64,000 nucleotides of DNA from Solibacillus sp. FSL H8-0538 (GCF_038003525.1 NZ_JBBOPI010000001.1:2969001-3033000); one strand, 5' to 3'. Counted from the first letter of the stretch, positions 38,201-47,066 are shown. The notes: a model not told the origin generated them from the sequence alone. A program made the numbers and translations.

Positions 38201-40577
38201 TTAACAAGCGCACATTATTTTCATTTATATAGTGTAAAATTGCTGGGTATAACTCTTCTCCAATTGCACCCTCAATATCTAAATTATTCAATTGATATGC
38301 TGCTTTAACTAATAATTGACGTACTACATCTTTTTCAACTTCTTCTGGAATATCTCGAGCTAGACGAGCTGCACGTTGACGACCATCTGAAAAAATTAAT
38401 ACTTTACGTCCTTCATTTATATTATCTTCAATTGACATTGAAGGCGGTTGAATAATAAATTGTTCACGAATAAGGTTGGCGAAGGGTTGCTCTCCCTTTG
38501 TTCGTAAGTCTCTTATATTAAATTTTGCGTTCTTTAAACAACATGGACATTTATCAAATGAGATGACATTAGAATAATCGCTTTTTTTATTACCGCGCTT
38601 TGATTTCCCAATAAATTTATATACTTTTAAATAATCATCTAATTCTTCTCTATTTGGCATATTATCTACTAAGAAACCTGTTTTCACATGTAACCACATG
38701 GCCTCAATATTTTTAAGCGCCTCTTCTCTAGGCTGCTCTACTAAAAAATGAATTTCTGTTAATTTGTCACCAACAATGCCGCTTCCGCTCTCATTCCATA
38801 AAAAGGTTTTTCCAGTATGTTCTTCTGAAATATAGCCTCTCAAATAAACTGATCCACAATAGCGATGTGTCATTAATTCGTATACTTTAGAACCGCATTT
38901 ACATACACTCCTACGATCATCATATAACTCACCTAATATATCCCCTTCTTGATTAGAATCACAATAAGGGTTAATACAGCTATAAGCCCCTGCTAAACCT
39001 CTAAAAAATATATGAACACGTGCTGGAAGTAAGATTTTGTCCTCCTTTTTTGCTGCATTTGCTAATAACAATAAATTACTCACCGCTTTTTTAGCTTTAT
39101 CTAACTCTGCTTCTGGACAAAAGAAGTTTGCTAATTCTTCTAATCTAGTTCCATTACCACTGATTTTTTGAAAAACTAAACTTAAAGGTGGGTAGTTTTC
39201 TAAATGATCGTAAAGGTACTCTTGAAAGTTTTTTAGCTCAGCAGGCGGTTCTGACCAACCTAACGCTTTAAAGCTGTGAGCTAAATCTAATTTAGTCTTT
39301 TTATAATTTTTTATATACTCAATAAATGATTCTGAATTAATATTAGCTAGTATGTCTACATCTTGAATAGATGCCTTCATTGGTGCAACTCTTGATTGTT
39401 GAGTACCTTCAATTAGCTTAAAGTCACGCAAAATAGGCTTCCCAGTCAATTGATAAGCAAATTCTTTGGCTTTAGTTTCATCACCTGGCTTACCTAAACT
39501 TGCCGAAGTTAAAATACAGCGAATTCGATCACGATTAATTCCTAAACGACCTTGTAAACGTCGAATTAGTAATGCCACTTCTGCACCACCTGTTCCACGA
39601 TACATATGAGCTTCATCTAAGATTAAGACAAATTGATTATTTGCATCTTCTTGAAGCCATTTCTTTGTATTTTCCCATATTGAACGTTCAATAGGCCTCA
39701 TTAACATATATTCTAGCATCGAATAATTGGTTACTAATATATCTGGCGGAGTTTGTTGCATTTCATGCCTTGTTAATAGTTCCGCATCTGTCAGGTTTCC
39801 TTTATAAGGCCCTTTTCCTTTTACTTTAGAGTTCACAAATGCCTCGAGATCCTTTGCTGGCCATTTCCCTCTTAACTTCATTTTCTCTACTTCTTTAGGA
39901 TTAGATTTCTCTAACTCCAAATAATAGTTTAAAATATCATTTAAATGATATTTATCTTTTTTATCGGAGTGTGCTCCAGCATAAGGCGTTCGAGATGTAT
40001 ACATACCAAATTGAATATTTCTATCTGCTACTTCATTAAATAGACTCTTTAATTCATCGCTATTAAATAGCCTTCTTAACCTTGTCATCTGATCATTTAC
40101 TAAAGCATTCATAGGATACAGTACTAACGCGCGAACAGCTCTCTTTTTAAATGTTTTAGGAGAAGTTTCAGCTTCTCTATATAATACGTTAAGCATAGGA
40201 TGTAAAAATGATTCTGTTTTACCTGAACCAGTTCCTGTAGAAACAATTAAATCCATATTATCTGTTAAAAATGATTCTAGTGCTTTTTGTTGGTGTACGT
40301 ATGGACGCTGAAAAACACCAACAGAATTTTTTAGCCCTGCCAAATGTGTCATTAACTTTTTGGCTGTTTCAGGAATATCCATTTTGTTATAAGTCTCACC
40401 AATTTCATAAATTGGTGTGGCTTCAATAAATGGCTCTGTAGAAATCGTCCCTGAGCGCTTTAATAAATCCGTACGTTTTCTTTGAGTACTAATTTCACTT
40501 ATTGGATATTGTGTTTCAATATATTCACTTAGTTTTTTATGTAATCTTTTTGTTACTTCATCTATTGTATATTCCAC
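35244..40577 (-). CDS. Large DEAD/DEAH-box helicase with DUF1998-type C-terminus (DruE-like)
   Basis: 1777 residues, the last gene of a four-gene operon. Walker A is T-G-T-G-S-G-K-T (114-121), Walker B is D-E-A-H (about 321), motif III is T-S-A-S-L, and motif VI is Q-R-A-G-R-A-G-R-R-G (about 1118-1127). Three cysteine groups follow or sit between: C-S-K-C...C-P-T-C, C-L-N-C...C-P-I-C, and near 1650 the C-P-N-D-C-D-G-S-C-Y-K-C-L-R-N-Y block after L-S-G-G-A-G-Y, which is the DUF1998/MZB zinc signature. Helicase plus DUF1998 at this size is the hallmark of DruE in Druantia anti-phage systems; DrmA/DrmB of DISARM and DpdJ are relatives. The GTG start lies directly after the previous stop, with GGAGAGAG upstream. 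Expected to move on or unwind DNA. Confidence 0.9.
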   Translation of the reverse strand: MEYTIDEVTKRLHKKLSEYIETQYPISEISTQRKRTDLLKRSGTISTEPFIEATPIYEIGETYNKMDIPETAKKLMTHLAGLKNSVGVFQRPYVHQQKALESFLTDNMDLIVSTGTGSGKTESFLHPMLNVLYREAETSPKTFKKRAVRALVLYPMNALVNDQMTRLRRLFNSDELKSLFNEVADRNIQFGMYTSRTPYAGAHSDKKDKYHLNDILNYYLELEKSNPKEVEKMKLRGKWPAKDLEAFVNSKVKGKGPYKGNLTDAELLTRHEMQQTPPDILVTNYSMLEYMLMRPIERSIWENTKKWLQEDANNQFVLILDEAHMYRGTGGAEVALLIRRLQGRLGINRDRIRCILTSASLGKPGDETKAKEFAYQLTGKPILRDFKLIEGTQQSRVAPMKASIQDVDILANINSESFIEYIKNYKKTKLDLAHSFKALGWSEPPAELKNFQEYLYDHLENYPPLSLVFQKISGNGTRLEELANFFCPEAELDKAKKAVSNLLLLANAAKKEDKILLPARVHIFFRGLAGAYSCINPYCDSNQEGDILGELYDDRRSVCKCGSKVYELMTHRYCGSVYLRGYISEEHTGKTFLWNESGSGIVGDKLTEIHFLVEQPREEALKNIEAMWLHVKTGFLVDNMPNREELDDYLKVYKFIGKSKRGNKKSDYSNVISFDKCPCCLKNAKFNIRDLRTKGEQPFANLIREQFIIQPPSMSIEDNINEGRKVLIFSDGRQRAARLARDIPEEVEKDVVRQLLVKAAYQLNNLDIEGAIGEELYPAILHYINENNVRLLNEPDRKDLLIDVKEYVELIDEEFGTNEFEDIEFDGRAFRNFKINNELKVRLVHVLASPGYSLYETTVGFVVPIMVKTIHRSVKDIISLEDFKKIIILFIREMLEEVAVDKDISNEDRCEIFGFYRNDEQWGRTKGSISDELKKIIQMYVGNEDELNQVIEVLFSKRLCEHEHDKYYLNLNSLAIQDGINHTWYRCSKCKQIHAVNPNNTCPTCLSNGLDVLLPKSEILSAEKGYWRTPIKDILEGDKISNISVEEHTAQLSQKDPSVAFATTEKYEMAFQDIILDESLGTVDILSCTTTMEVGIDIGSLTAVGLRNIPPQRENYQQRAGRAGRRGSSLSTVITYAQNGPHDAYYFQNPQHIISGDTREALIYIDNKKIITRHLNAFMIQTYFHKYAEDDEQALSNIIESLGQTIDFFGSNAPFDLNSFEQWLNKQINKRFKEFPEIYSIVPDEAASTLEIKWEIIKNAADYLGGNLQQAYEGIESELNQYHMETDEEYDKEKHPDSQFLSFLFNYGFLPTYAFPRDLTSLYIQKWNPFTRKVVIEQRPQLDLNRALGEYAPGRQVVVNKKTYRIGGIYNPFAKNPEQPLAEVNLRTNKMLYCLNCNYISKKDELNKVCKCPICKQKLSEKHYIRPLGFSPEKGREVQKGDKKQNFSYASTPQLIPNNEEAFEFKPIQGTKLMLSAHGADQELVVTNKGIDGESGFSICEDCGFIQAVTKKSQFQEQTKHDKPFKVQSNKDSRCTGKLINVFLGNDFKTDLLLVRVILDKHIDFDFNKKWAKDAFITLGEAFVLATSRVLDIDPQELTVGHRIKILDDGSYNVDLYLFDNLSGGAGYSYVAGQRIEEIKNEVFHVLKNCPNDCDGSCYKCLRNYQNQMKHVQIDRSLGLELFNYLTLGESSEYDSEKKYQYLLPLIKAFELHHDKSFVEWCEQEEVIKLRNGKKIGLKNNIEKRIDEEFIMYFSPYEIKNDLPNVYEKASLVLSFN

Positions 40578-41486
40578 CTATACTCTCTCCTTTAAATTTA
40601 ATTTTTCAATGACTACTCGAACATTGTTCAACTGCACTTCATGAGTAATAAATTTTTTAGGGTTTCTCAAACAATTAGGTAACGCGATTAAGTTTAATAA
40701 GCTTATTTCTTCAATTGGTAATTGTCGATTAAAAGAAATTTCAACCAATCTATTTTTTAAGGGTTTAACTATGTAATATTTATCTATTCCATAAACATCC
40801 AAAAGCGCAAAGAAAATTCTTCTATAATTTGATTTAGGAATATGCGTACCATAAATTATCTTTCCTCTTTTTACCGCTATATAAATATCCCTACGTTTAA
40901 AAGCTGTTTCGTGAATTGCAATGAACCATTCACCTTCTTTAATCTTACTAACCATAGTAGTCTTAAAGTGCCTTCCACCAATGAATAAAATATACTCGGC
41001 TATCTCTAAATTCAGAGGCATTATTTTTTTTTCAAAGCTAGGCAAAACATCCGAAATTTCTGATCTATACGCATAATCATCTACTTGCAACACAGGGTAA
41101 TTTGATTGTTTGGCTAAGTAAACCTGAGTTAATCCATAATACGATTCATTTGATTTAAACTCATCAGCACTTATTAATACACTTGTTTCTTCACTTGGAA
41201 ATTGAACTATTCTCGCTGGTAGCAAAGAGTAATATCCATTATCTTGTTTTAAAATCTCTCCTTGTTGATGCATTAATTGCAAGAGCTGCCATGACTTGTT
41301 TTCTTCCCCATTAAAAAAGTTTAAAAATTCCTCACTTTCTTTAGAAAACATTCTGTCTATTATAGGAGTAATTCTTCTATAATGAATTTTTTCTACTTGT
41401 ACCTCTTCAGAAAAACTAAGAATTAGATTTTTCACGTATGTCATATAATAGTTTAATTTTTTCTGTACAATCAATTGATTATGCAT
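40578..41486 (-). CDS. Unknown protein of the helicase operon (third gene)
   Basis: 302 residues from ATG at 41486, chosen because GAGGTGG lies just upstream and the start then falls 10 bp after the previous stop; the frame is open for 24 more codons inside that gene. Residues about 45-100 could form a winged-helix (L-L-Q-L-M-H-Q-Q-G-E-I-L-K-Q-D-N-G-Y-Y), followed by L-L-P-A-R-I-V-Q-F-P. The remainder is mixed alpha/beta with many basic residues (I-P-K-S-N-Y-R-R-I-F-F-A-L). No catalytic motif is evident. The stop abuts the helicase start, so expression is coupled. It may match DruG of Druantia type II by position (inference only). Confidence 0.75.
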   Translation of the reverse strand: MHNQLIVQKKLNYYMTYVKNLILSFSEEVQVEKIHYRRITPIIDRMFSKESEEFLNFFNGEENKSWQLLQLMHQQGEILKQDNGYYSLLPARIVQFPSEETSVLISADEFKSNESYYGLTQVYLAKQSNYPVLQVDDYAYRSEISDVLPSFEKKIMPLNLEIAEYILFIGGRHFKTTMVSKIKEGEWFIAIHETAFKRRDIYIAVKRGKIIYGTHIPKSNYRRIFFALLDVYGIDKYYIVKPLKNRLVEISFNRQLPIEEISLLNLIALPNCLRNPKKFITHEVQLNNVRVVIEKLNLKERV

Positions 41487-41496
41487 TCTACCACCT

Positions 41497-43431
41497 CTAG
41501 AGCCCTTCTGATGGTAAATACTTATTGAATAGTTTAGAAAAAGCCATATATCCATCATCTACACCTATTATGTTGGTATAATAGTATAGCCATTCAACAA
41601 GATCTGTTGTTAATTCAAGGTCTTCTATTTTCTCATTATTAGCTAAATACCATTCTATAAAGTCTTTTTCGAGACCGCGTATATCTTCAAACTTAATAAA
41701 TAAGTCTAGATTTTTTAAATTTAATTGACCCATAGTTAATTCTTGAACTTGCTTTTTTCGGATAGAACTTTGAATAAATTGCTCTGAATTAATAACGGGC
41801 ACTTCACCTAATGTACTTAATAACTCATTTGCATCATCTTCTTTATCTAATGTTAACATCCATAAATTTGGCGTTAAGTTATTTTTAGACCATTTCAGTT
41901 GCTTAAAATACATAGGCAAAGAGTATTGTGCTGTAGTTAAATGTATATTATGAAAGATTAATGACTTAACATTTTCCTCATCTGTATATTGATAAAATAA
42001 AGACTCTAACGCCTTCACTCCAAAAGATTCCAATTCAGGGATCACTGTTAGTACTTCTTCACTAGAAATTGTTTTTGATAAACAGTTTGCAAGTTCCAAC
42101 GAATATTTACCTGTAATGATTAAGGGGAGTTCTCGCATAATAGCAGAAATTATTGTACTAGATAATGCCTTCTTAGAATCCCTCGCATTAAATATCTTCA
42201 AATTCAACTTCAAAATATCAATTACGTCTTCTAATGAATTATGTTGAAAGCCTTTTTCCGAAGAAAAATCAAAATACATAGCATACTCGGACTGTTGTCT
42301 CGAATTTTGAATTCTAGGTTGAAATTCAATCGATGACTTTAATAGTTCATTAGCGTAGACTGTAGTATAGTCATTTTGAAGCCTTTCAATTTTTTGGTGA
42401 AATGTTTGCTCAATTGTACTCAGCAGTTTTTGTGTATTGGATAACTTTTCTTCAGTCTCATTTAATTCTCTAGCTTTCTGACTAAGTAAACTATGATTAC
42501 TTTTTATTTCATCAAGTAATAGCTTATTCTCCTTAGCAAATTTATTATATTCATCTTTGAACTTCTGAGATGTATTGTGCTCTATAATTGTTTGGGTTAG
42601 TTCTAAAGACAACAATTGAGTAGTGTAATGCTTTTGGAACCCATCATCTAAAGTTTTATTATCAATTAGTGTTATTATCCGGTTAAAACGATCGACGATA
42701 TACTTTTCTTCTATTACTTGTGTAGTTAACCATGCACTCAAATTTTGCTTTAATTTCCTAGAAATTTCTCCTAACTCTGTGTTAGCTTTTAAGTGTTGCA
42801 GTACAAATGATAATATTGTTTTATCATCTGCCAAATCAAAATTACCTATAGCGATTTCTGTATTAAATTCATATACAAAAAATGAGCGATTTTTTCTAAT
42901 AAAATCATCAAATATCGTGACAGCATTAATTTGCACTTTGTAATATGGAACAAACCCAATATTTTTCAAACCATATCCAAATTCGTTTTCAATTAGCTTT
43001 ACAGGGCCAATTAAGTATCCATCTTTTGTGCGAAACACCACATCATTTTTAGGTAAATAATCAAGTCTTATACCTTTCCTTAAAAGCCTTATAATTGTTT
43101 CATAATCATTTTCAACGCTATAAAATAGATCAATTAATTCATAAAAAGAATGACTAAATTCTTCCTTACTTAAAATATATTTATTTGAAGTTATACGATC
43201 ACTTTCAAAAGTATTTGATTCACTTAATTGATACAATGCAAAAATTTGTTCTACATTATGCTTATAAGGTACAAATATTTTCCCAGTATTAGGGAAATAC
43301 TCTACATAATCCTCTTCTGATTTTAAAATGGTGAAATTTCCTTCCTCATATATTGCAAAAGGCTTTGCTGCACCATATTCATTACCCTCTCTATATGATC
43401 CCTTGTTAAATAGTTTAACTAATACAATCAT
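41497..43431 (-). CDS. Coiled-coil protein with possible degenerate AAA+ domain (second gene of the helicase operon)
   Basis: 644 residues. The first ~280 residues are mixed alpha/beta. About 285-365 is a coiled coil rich in K, E, L and S. The C-terminal part has the spacing of an AAA+ ATPase: I-I-T-G-K-Y-S-L-E-L-A near 438-448 in the Walker A place, S-L-I-F-H-N-I-H near 490 in the Walker B place, then W-M-L-T-L-D at the sensor-1 place. None of these has the needed residues (no GK[ST], no DE), so it would not hydrolyse ATP. The ATG lies 6 bp after the previous stop, with GAGGTG inside that stop region. Confidence 0.78.
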   Translation of the reverse strand: MIVLVKLFNKGSYREGNEYGAAKPFAIYEEGNFTILKSEEDYVEYFPNTGKIFVPYKHNVEQIFALYQLSESNTFESDRITSNKYILSKEEFSHSFYELIDLFYSVENDYETIIRLLRKGIRLDYLPKNDVVFRTKDGYLIGPVKLIENEFGYGLKNIGFVPYYKVQINAVTIFDDFIRKNRSFFVYEFNTEIAIGNFDLADDKTILSFVLQHLKANTELGEISRKLKQNLSAWLTTQVIEEKYIVDRFNRIITLIDNKTLDDGFQKHYTTQLLSLELTQTIIEHNTSQKFKDEYNKFAKENKLLLDEIKSNHSLLSQKARELNETEEKLSNTQKLLSTIEQTFHQKIERLQNDYTTVYANELLKSSIEFQPRIQNSRQQSEYAMYFDFSSEKGFQHNSLEDVIDILKLNLKIFNARDSKKALSSTIISAIMRELPLIITGKYSLELANCLSKTISSEEVLTVIPELESFGVKALESLFYQYTDEENVKSLIFHNIHLTTAQYSLPMYFKQLKWSKNNLTPNLWMLTLDKEDDANELLSTLGEVPVINSEQFIQSSIRKKQVQELTMGQLNLKNLDLFIKFEDIRGLEKDFIEWYLANNEKIEDLELTTDLVEWLYYYTNIIGVDDGYMAFSKLFNKYLPSEGL

Positions 43432-43437
43432 TTTAAT

Positions 43438-44949
43438 TCACCTCATCTTTTCTAATTCATTAATTAATGGCTCTGGAATATAAATATATTGTTTTCGAAT
43501 CAAACTTAATAAAAATCCCCTATGCTTATAGTCACTTTTTTTAAGTTGATTTTTTAACTGCTCTATTATATGTCTATCATAAATTCTTTTAGGAAATTTT
43601 TTTGCATTCAAACATGTATGTAAAATATTATCCCAATCAATTATGTATTTCGCATTTTCTTGTGATTGTTTTTTTAACTCCCATTTACCAATTCTCGGTA
43701 ACGTTAAAGTTGCAGGTGCTTCTATCGTATGAGTTCCACCAGAAGTAAAGCGATAACAAATTTCAGTTGCATTATGCAAATTGAAAGGGAGTTTAGTAGA
43801 TACTTTAATTTCATCTCTATAAATTATTTGGGAGTCTAATAGAACGTTTTTATCATCAACATTAAAATACTTAGAATTTATAGGATTATTAATAAAATTC
43901 TCTACCTTTCTAACTGTATAAAGTTCTGAAGTTCCTGCTTCAACTATTAACTTATAATCTCCTGGGAAATCCAAAACTAATGAGAAAATCCCCTTTTCGT
44001 TAGGACGAACCCTATTTAATTTCCCCAAAGGTGACAAAATACATATAGCAGGATTTAAAAAGCTAATACTACTTTCTTTACTTGTATATAGAAATTGACA
44101 TTCGTCCTCTAAAATATCATAGGTTGTTCCTAGCTTCTTAAATTTCACAGGAGTTATTAAATCTAAAATACTAGTGGCTGGTAACAACGTATAATTTAAC
44201 TCTTTATAAAACCAATTGACCAATTCTTCATCCAAATTCTCTGGCATAACTAAATCATATAAATATAATTGATTTATTTCATTTATAGAAATGATTTCAA
44301 TACTTCGGGGTATATTTTTTAACTTTAATTTCGTTATAACAAAAAAACGACTCATTAGTGTAAGTTGACGATAATGGACTGATCTATATTCACCTTGTAT
44401 ATTTTTAAATAGTAAAGGTCCCTTTTCGAAAAGCTCATACTTTCCGGATGCATTTAAATCTAATAATTTTTCAAATTTAGGGTTATCACAAGTAATAGTA
44501 TAGGTTTCTTTTAATGGGACATTTACTAAACATTCGTCTATTGAAAGTAATAAACGTTTATTATTCAAAATAAATGAATCCACCTCTTCACAGTAATAAT
44601 TAAAATAAATATCATCAAAAATAACTCTAGGTGTAAATTTATCTTCTATAGACGGAAAACGTAATGAAAAAGAATATCCATTATTAATTGGACAAATTAC
44701 TACGCGAATTCGTTGATTTGCAAGATCCTCTTCTTCAAAATAATTAAATAAAGACGGTGTAGGTACATAAAGTTCACAAAGCTTTTCAATTTCTTTTGCC
44801 ACATAATCTTTATGTCTAAAATGTGGCTTGTTTTTTTTACCTGGATGAAAACTTAGTTTTCCTCCACATACTGGACACTCATAAATTTCATATTTAAGAG
44901 CCTTATTTGCTGATACTAAGTTATTTTCACTATTATATGCATAATGCAT
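43438..44949 (-). CDS. CoiA-like zinc-motif protein (first gene of the helicase operon)
   Basis: 503 residues. The N-terminus has A-N-K-A-L-K-Y-E-I-Y-E-C-P-V-C-G-G-K-L (C25, C28) followed by K-P-H-F-R-H-K (H43, H46), the zinc-binding pattern seen at the start of competence protein CoiA and of nuclease-like proteins in mobile DNA. The remaining 450 residues look beta-rich (for example G-D-Y-K-L-I-V-E-A-G-T-S-E-L-Y) and are unrecognised; the nuclease core of CoiA is not visible. GAGGTGAAG precedes the ATG. As first gene it sets operon expression; a hairpin at 45189-45221 lies upstream. Confidence 0.78.
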   Translation of the reverse strand: MHYAYNSENNLVSANKALKYEIYECPVCGGKLSFHPGKKNKPHFRHKDYVAKEIEKLCELYVPTPSLFNYFEEEDLANQRIRVVICPINNGYSFSLRFPSIEDKFTPRVIFDDIYFNYYCEEVDSFILNNKRLLLSIDECLVNVPLKETYTITCDNPKFEKLLDLNASGKYELFEKGPLLFKNIQGEYRSVHYRQLTLMSRFFVITKLKLKNIPRSIEIISINEINQLYLYDLVMPENLDEELVNWFYKELNYTLLPATSILDLITPVKFKKLGTTYDILEDECQFLYTSKESSISFLNPAICILSPLGKLNRVRPNEKGIFSLVLDFPGDYKLIVEAGTSELYTVRKVENFINNPINSKYFNVDDKNVLLDSQIIYRDEIKVSTKLPFNLHNATEICYRFTSGGTHTIEAPATLTLPRIGKWELKKQSQENAKYIIDWDNILHTCLNAKKFPKRIYDRHIIEQLKNQLKKSDYKHRGFLLSLIRKQYIYIPEPLINELEKMR

Positions 44950-45188
44950 TTCTTCACCTCATGTCACTGCCACTATATTAATTGAATATATATTTTAGAA
45001 TCATCTTGAAAAGTGTAATATTTTACTATATTGAAATATCCCCCTCTCTTCGTTCTGGATTACATATATTTAATTCGATAACTATTAGTTTCATATTAAC
45101 AAAAAAGACTCATAAAAACTCTAAATTTTGGGTTTAAACTAAATTTATATACCTATTATTAATAACGTGGAAATTTTCCTCATAAACT

Positions 45189-45221
45189 AATAAATCCAGC
45201 ATCTTCAATACTGGGTTTATT
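45189..45221. terminator. Terminator-like hairpin
   Basis: AATAAATCCAG (45189-45199) and CTGGGTTTATT (45211-45221) pair with one G-T; a weak T-rich tail on either side. It may insulate the operon. Confidence 0.45.
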
Positions 45222-45277
45222 ATGCATTTAATTCATTTTTCAATTACCTATACAATTTATACTTATTATGTTTATTC

Positions 45278-45314
45278 CCTCTACATTACATCCATACTGG
45301 ATGTAATGTAGAGG
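45278..45314. repeat. Perfect inverted repeat beside the IS3 left end
   Basis: CCTCTACATTACATCCA and its exact complement flank TAC. It touches the IS3 terminal repeat at 45317. No T run follows, so termination is doubtful. Confidence 0.6.
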
Positions 45315-45371
45315 CATGGACACACTTACGCTAAGTTAGTAAAATAACCTAAACGAGAGGACGTGTCCGAC

Positions 45372-45601
45372 ATGAGTCAAAAAAAGTATAATCAAGAGTT
45401 CAAACAAACCGTGGTGGAGCTTTATCGCTCTGGCACGCCGGTCAATCAACTATCAAGCGAATATGGTGTATCAGAAGTAACGATTTATAAATGGATTAAA
45501 CTTCATTCTCCCATTGAAGGAACAAATGAGTTAACGGCAGCGGAAGCCGCTGCGATCCAAAAGTAAAATCTACGCTTGAAACAAGAGGTAGAAATCCTAA
45601 A
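45372..45601 (+). pseudogene. IS3 OrfA, 5' part, with nonsense codon
   Basis: From ATG at 45372: helix-turn-helix protein (Y-N-Q-E-F-K-Q-T-V-V-E-L-Y-R-S-G, then Y-G-V-S-E-V-T-I-Y-K-W). TAA at 45564-45566 replaces the glutamate expected in A-A-I-Q-K-E-N-L-R-L-K-Q-E-V-E-I-L. The frame then runs to the IS110 junction at 45601. The last 30 bp of orfA, ending in TAG at 47266-47268, lie beyond the IS110. Confidence 0.8.
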
Positions 45602-45612
45602 CATACTAACAT

Positions 45613-45790
45613 TAGTAGTACAAACCAAGGCCATGGTTTGTGCTACTATTTTTTTATAGTAGAAGTGAAGGAAAGTCGAATAGCCTTTGGGACCATCTGA
45701 GAGTCCGTATTTTAAACCGGCTAACTTCACACCCTTATTTGAATCAGTTTAGTATGTTGGGTCCAAAGAGATCGTGTATAAGAAAGTGGA
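45613..45790 (+). ncRNA. Candidate bridge RNA of the IS110 element
   Basis: The non-coding left end starts with a stable hairpin (arms within 45613-45649, ACAAACC/GGTTTGT). ATAGCCTTT at 45680-45688 is the reverse complement of the right target flank AAAGGCTAT (47238-47246). TTAGTATGTT at 45749-45758 is the reverse complement of AACATACTAA at the left junction (45600-45609), that is core AA plus element end. Both are followed by GGG then ACC or TCC, suggesting two equivalent guide loops (target and donor). Left-side guides were not identified. Length limits are approximate. Confidence 0.55.
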
Positions 45791-45842
45791 ATCAATAAGG
45801 CTATGTGAAGACTTCTATGATTGGCTAAAAAGGAGAAACTAT

Positions 45843-47066
45843 ATGAAACATGTCATTGCGTTAGATGTCAGTAAAGGAAAAAGTACAATTGCAATTTACA
45901 ATGGGTATAAACAATGTGAATTTGAAGGTGAATTCTATCATAAGCGTGTTGATTTCGAACGATTACACCAACGTATCGAAGAAATTACACTACTTGATGG
46001 ACAAGCGCCAGAAATCGTCTTTGAAGCAACGGGTGTCTATTCAAAGCCTATAGAAGCGTTTTTTAAAGATTACGGTTATACATACTACCGCATGAATCCA
46101 CTTGAAGCGAATTTACAAATGGCAAAGATGCGACGTCATAAAACCGATATGAGTGATGCCCATGAACTCGCAAAAACACACTTCAAAATGGAGCACGAAA
46201 CAACGTACATACAAGACGAATATTATGAACAGATGCGCGCATTGACTCGTTATTATGATGAAATCGACGAAGAAATCATTCTACTCAAAAGTAGAATGCA
46301 TGCGATCCTACAACTGAGTTTTCCAGAATTAGAAACGCTTATTACACCTAGTTCGGCACTATTTTTAAATATAGTACAACTGTACCCACATCCAGCACTT
46401 TTACAGGCACATTCGAAAACAATCATTAAAAATCGGTTAAAAGCCAATACGCGAAAAAACCTATCACTAACGCGTGCGGAGAAAAAAGCAATTACATTAT
46501 TAGAAGCAGCTGAAAATAGTTACCCGGCTATTAAGCCGACAGATATTCGATGTGACCAAGTACGAGATTACGCTGCTCGCATTTCCGAATTACTGGAAAA
46601 GAAGGATTCACTTGTAAAGCAAATGGTGGAATTGTCACAAGGACGAAAAGAATATATAGTATTCCGATCGATTCCTGGCATTGGCGATTCAACGGCGTGC
46701 AGATTAATTGGCGAAATCGGTGACATCCACCGCTTTCAAAATGCGAAACAACTGAACGCTTACGCAGGCATTGATATTATGCGATACCAATCAGGCAATA
46801 CGCAGTACAGAGATCGCATTAATAAACGTGGAAACAAACATTTACGGAAGATTTTATATTTCATGGTATGCGCCATGCTTATGGCAAAAGGAAAACCGAA
46901 TCATTTTGTGGATTATTACTATAAATTAAAAACGCAACCTCAGAGGAAGCCCCATAAGGTTGCGATTGTCGCCTGTATCAATAAGTTTCTGAAAGTGACA
47001 TTTCAGTTAATAACACAAGGCATATTGTACGATTATGAGTCCGCACTACCAGCTCAGAAATCGTAA
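45843..47066 (+). CDS. IS110-family transposase (DEDD recombinase)
   Basis: 407 residues from ATG at 45843 with AAAAGGAGAAACT upstream; the frame is open earlier but that region overlaps the RNA-coding part. N-terminal RuvC-like DEDD domain: A-L-D-V-S-K-G-K-S, F-E-A-T-G-V-Y, and K-T-D-M-S-D-A-H-E-L-A. The C-terminal Tnp20 domain has F-R-S-I-P-G-I-G-D-S-T-A and Y-A-G-I-D followed by Y-Q-S-G-N, where the serine is the likely nucleophile. The gene is intact. IS110 enzymes use a structured bridge RNA to choose donor and target. Confidence 0.92.
   Translation: MKHVIALDVSKGKSTIAIYNGYKQCEFEGEFYHKRVDFERLHQRIEEITLLDGQAPEIVFEATGVYSKPIEAFFKDYGYTYYRMNPLEANLQMAKMRRHKTDMSDAHELAKTHFKMEHETTYIQDEYYEQMRALTRYYDEIDEEIILLKSRMHAILQLSFPELETLITPSSALFLNIVQLYPHPALLQAHSKTIIKNRLKANTRKNLSLTRAEKKAITLLEAAENSYPAIKPTDIRCDQVRDYAARISELLEKKDSLVKQMVELSQGRKEYIVFRSIPGIGDSTACRLIGEIGDIHRFQNAKQLNAYAGIDIMRYQSGNTQYRDRINKRGNKHLRKILYFMVCAMLMAKGKPNHFVDYYYKLKTQPQRKPHKVAIVACINKFLKVTFQLITQGILYDYESALPAQKS

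Larger units (their letters stand above)
44950..45316. other. Upstream region of the helicase operon, between it and IS3
   Basis: It should contain the operon promoter on the minus strand. Two hairpins are seen: AATAAATCCAG/CTGGGTTTATT at 45189-45221 and a perfect 17-bp stem at 45278-45294/45298-45314 with a TAC loop, directly outside the IS3 end. Confidence 0.45.
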
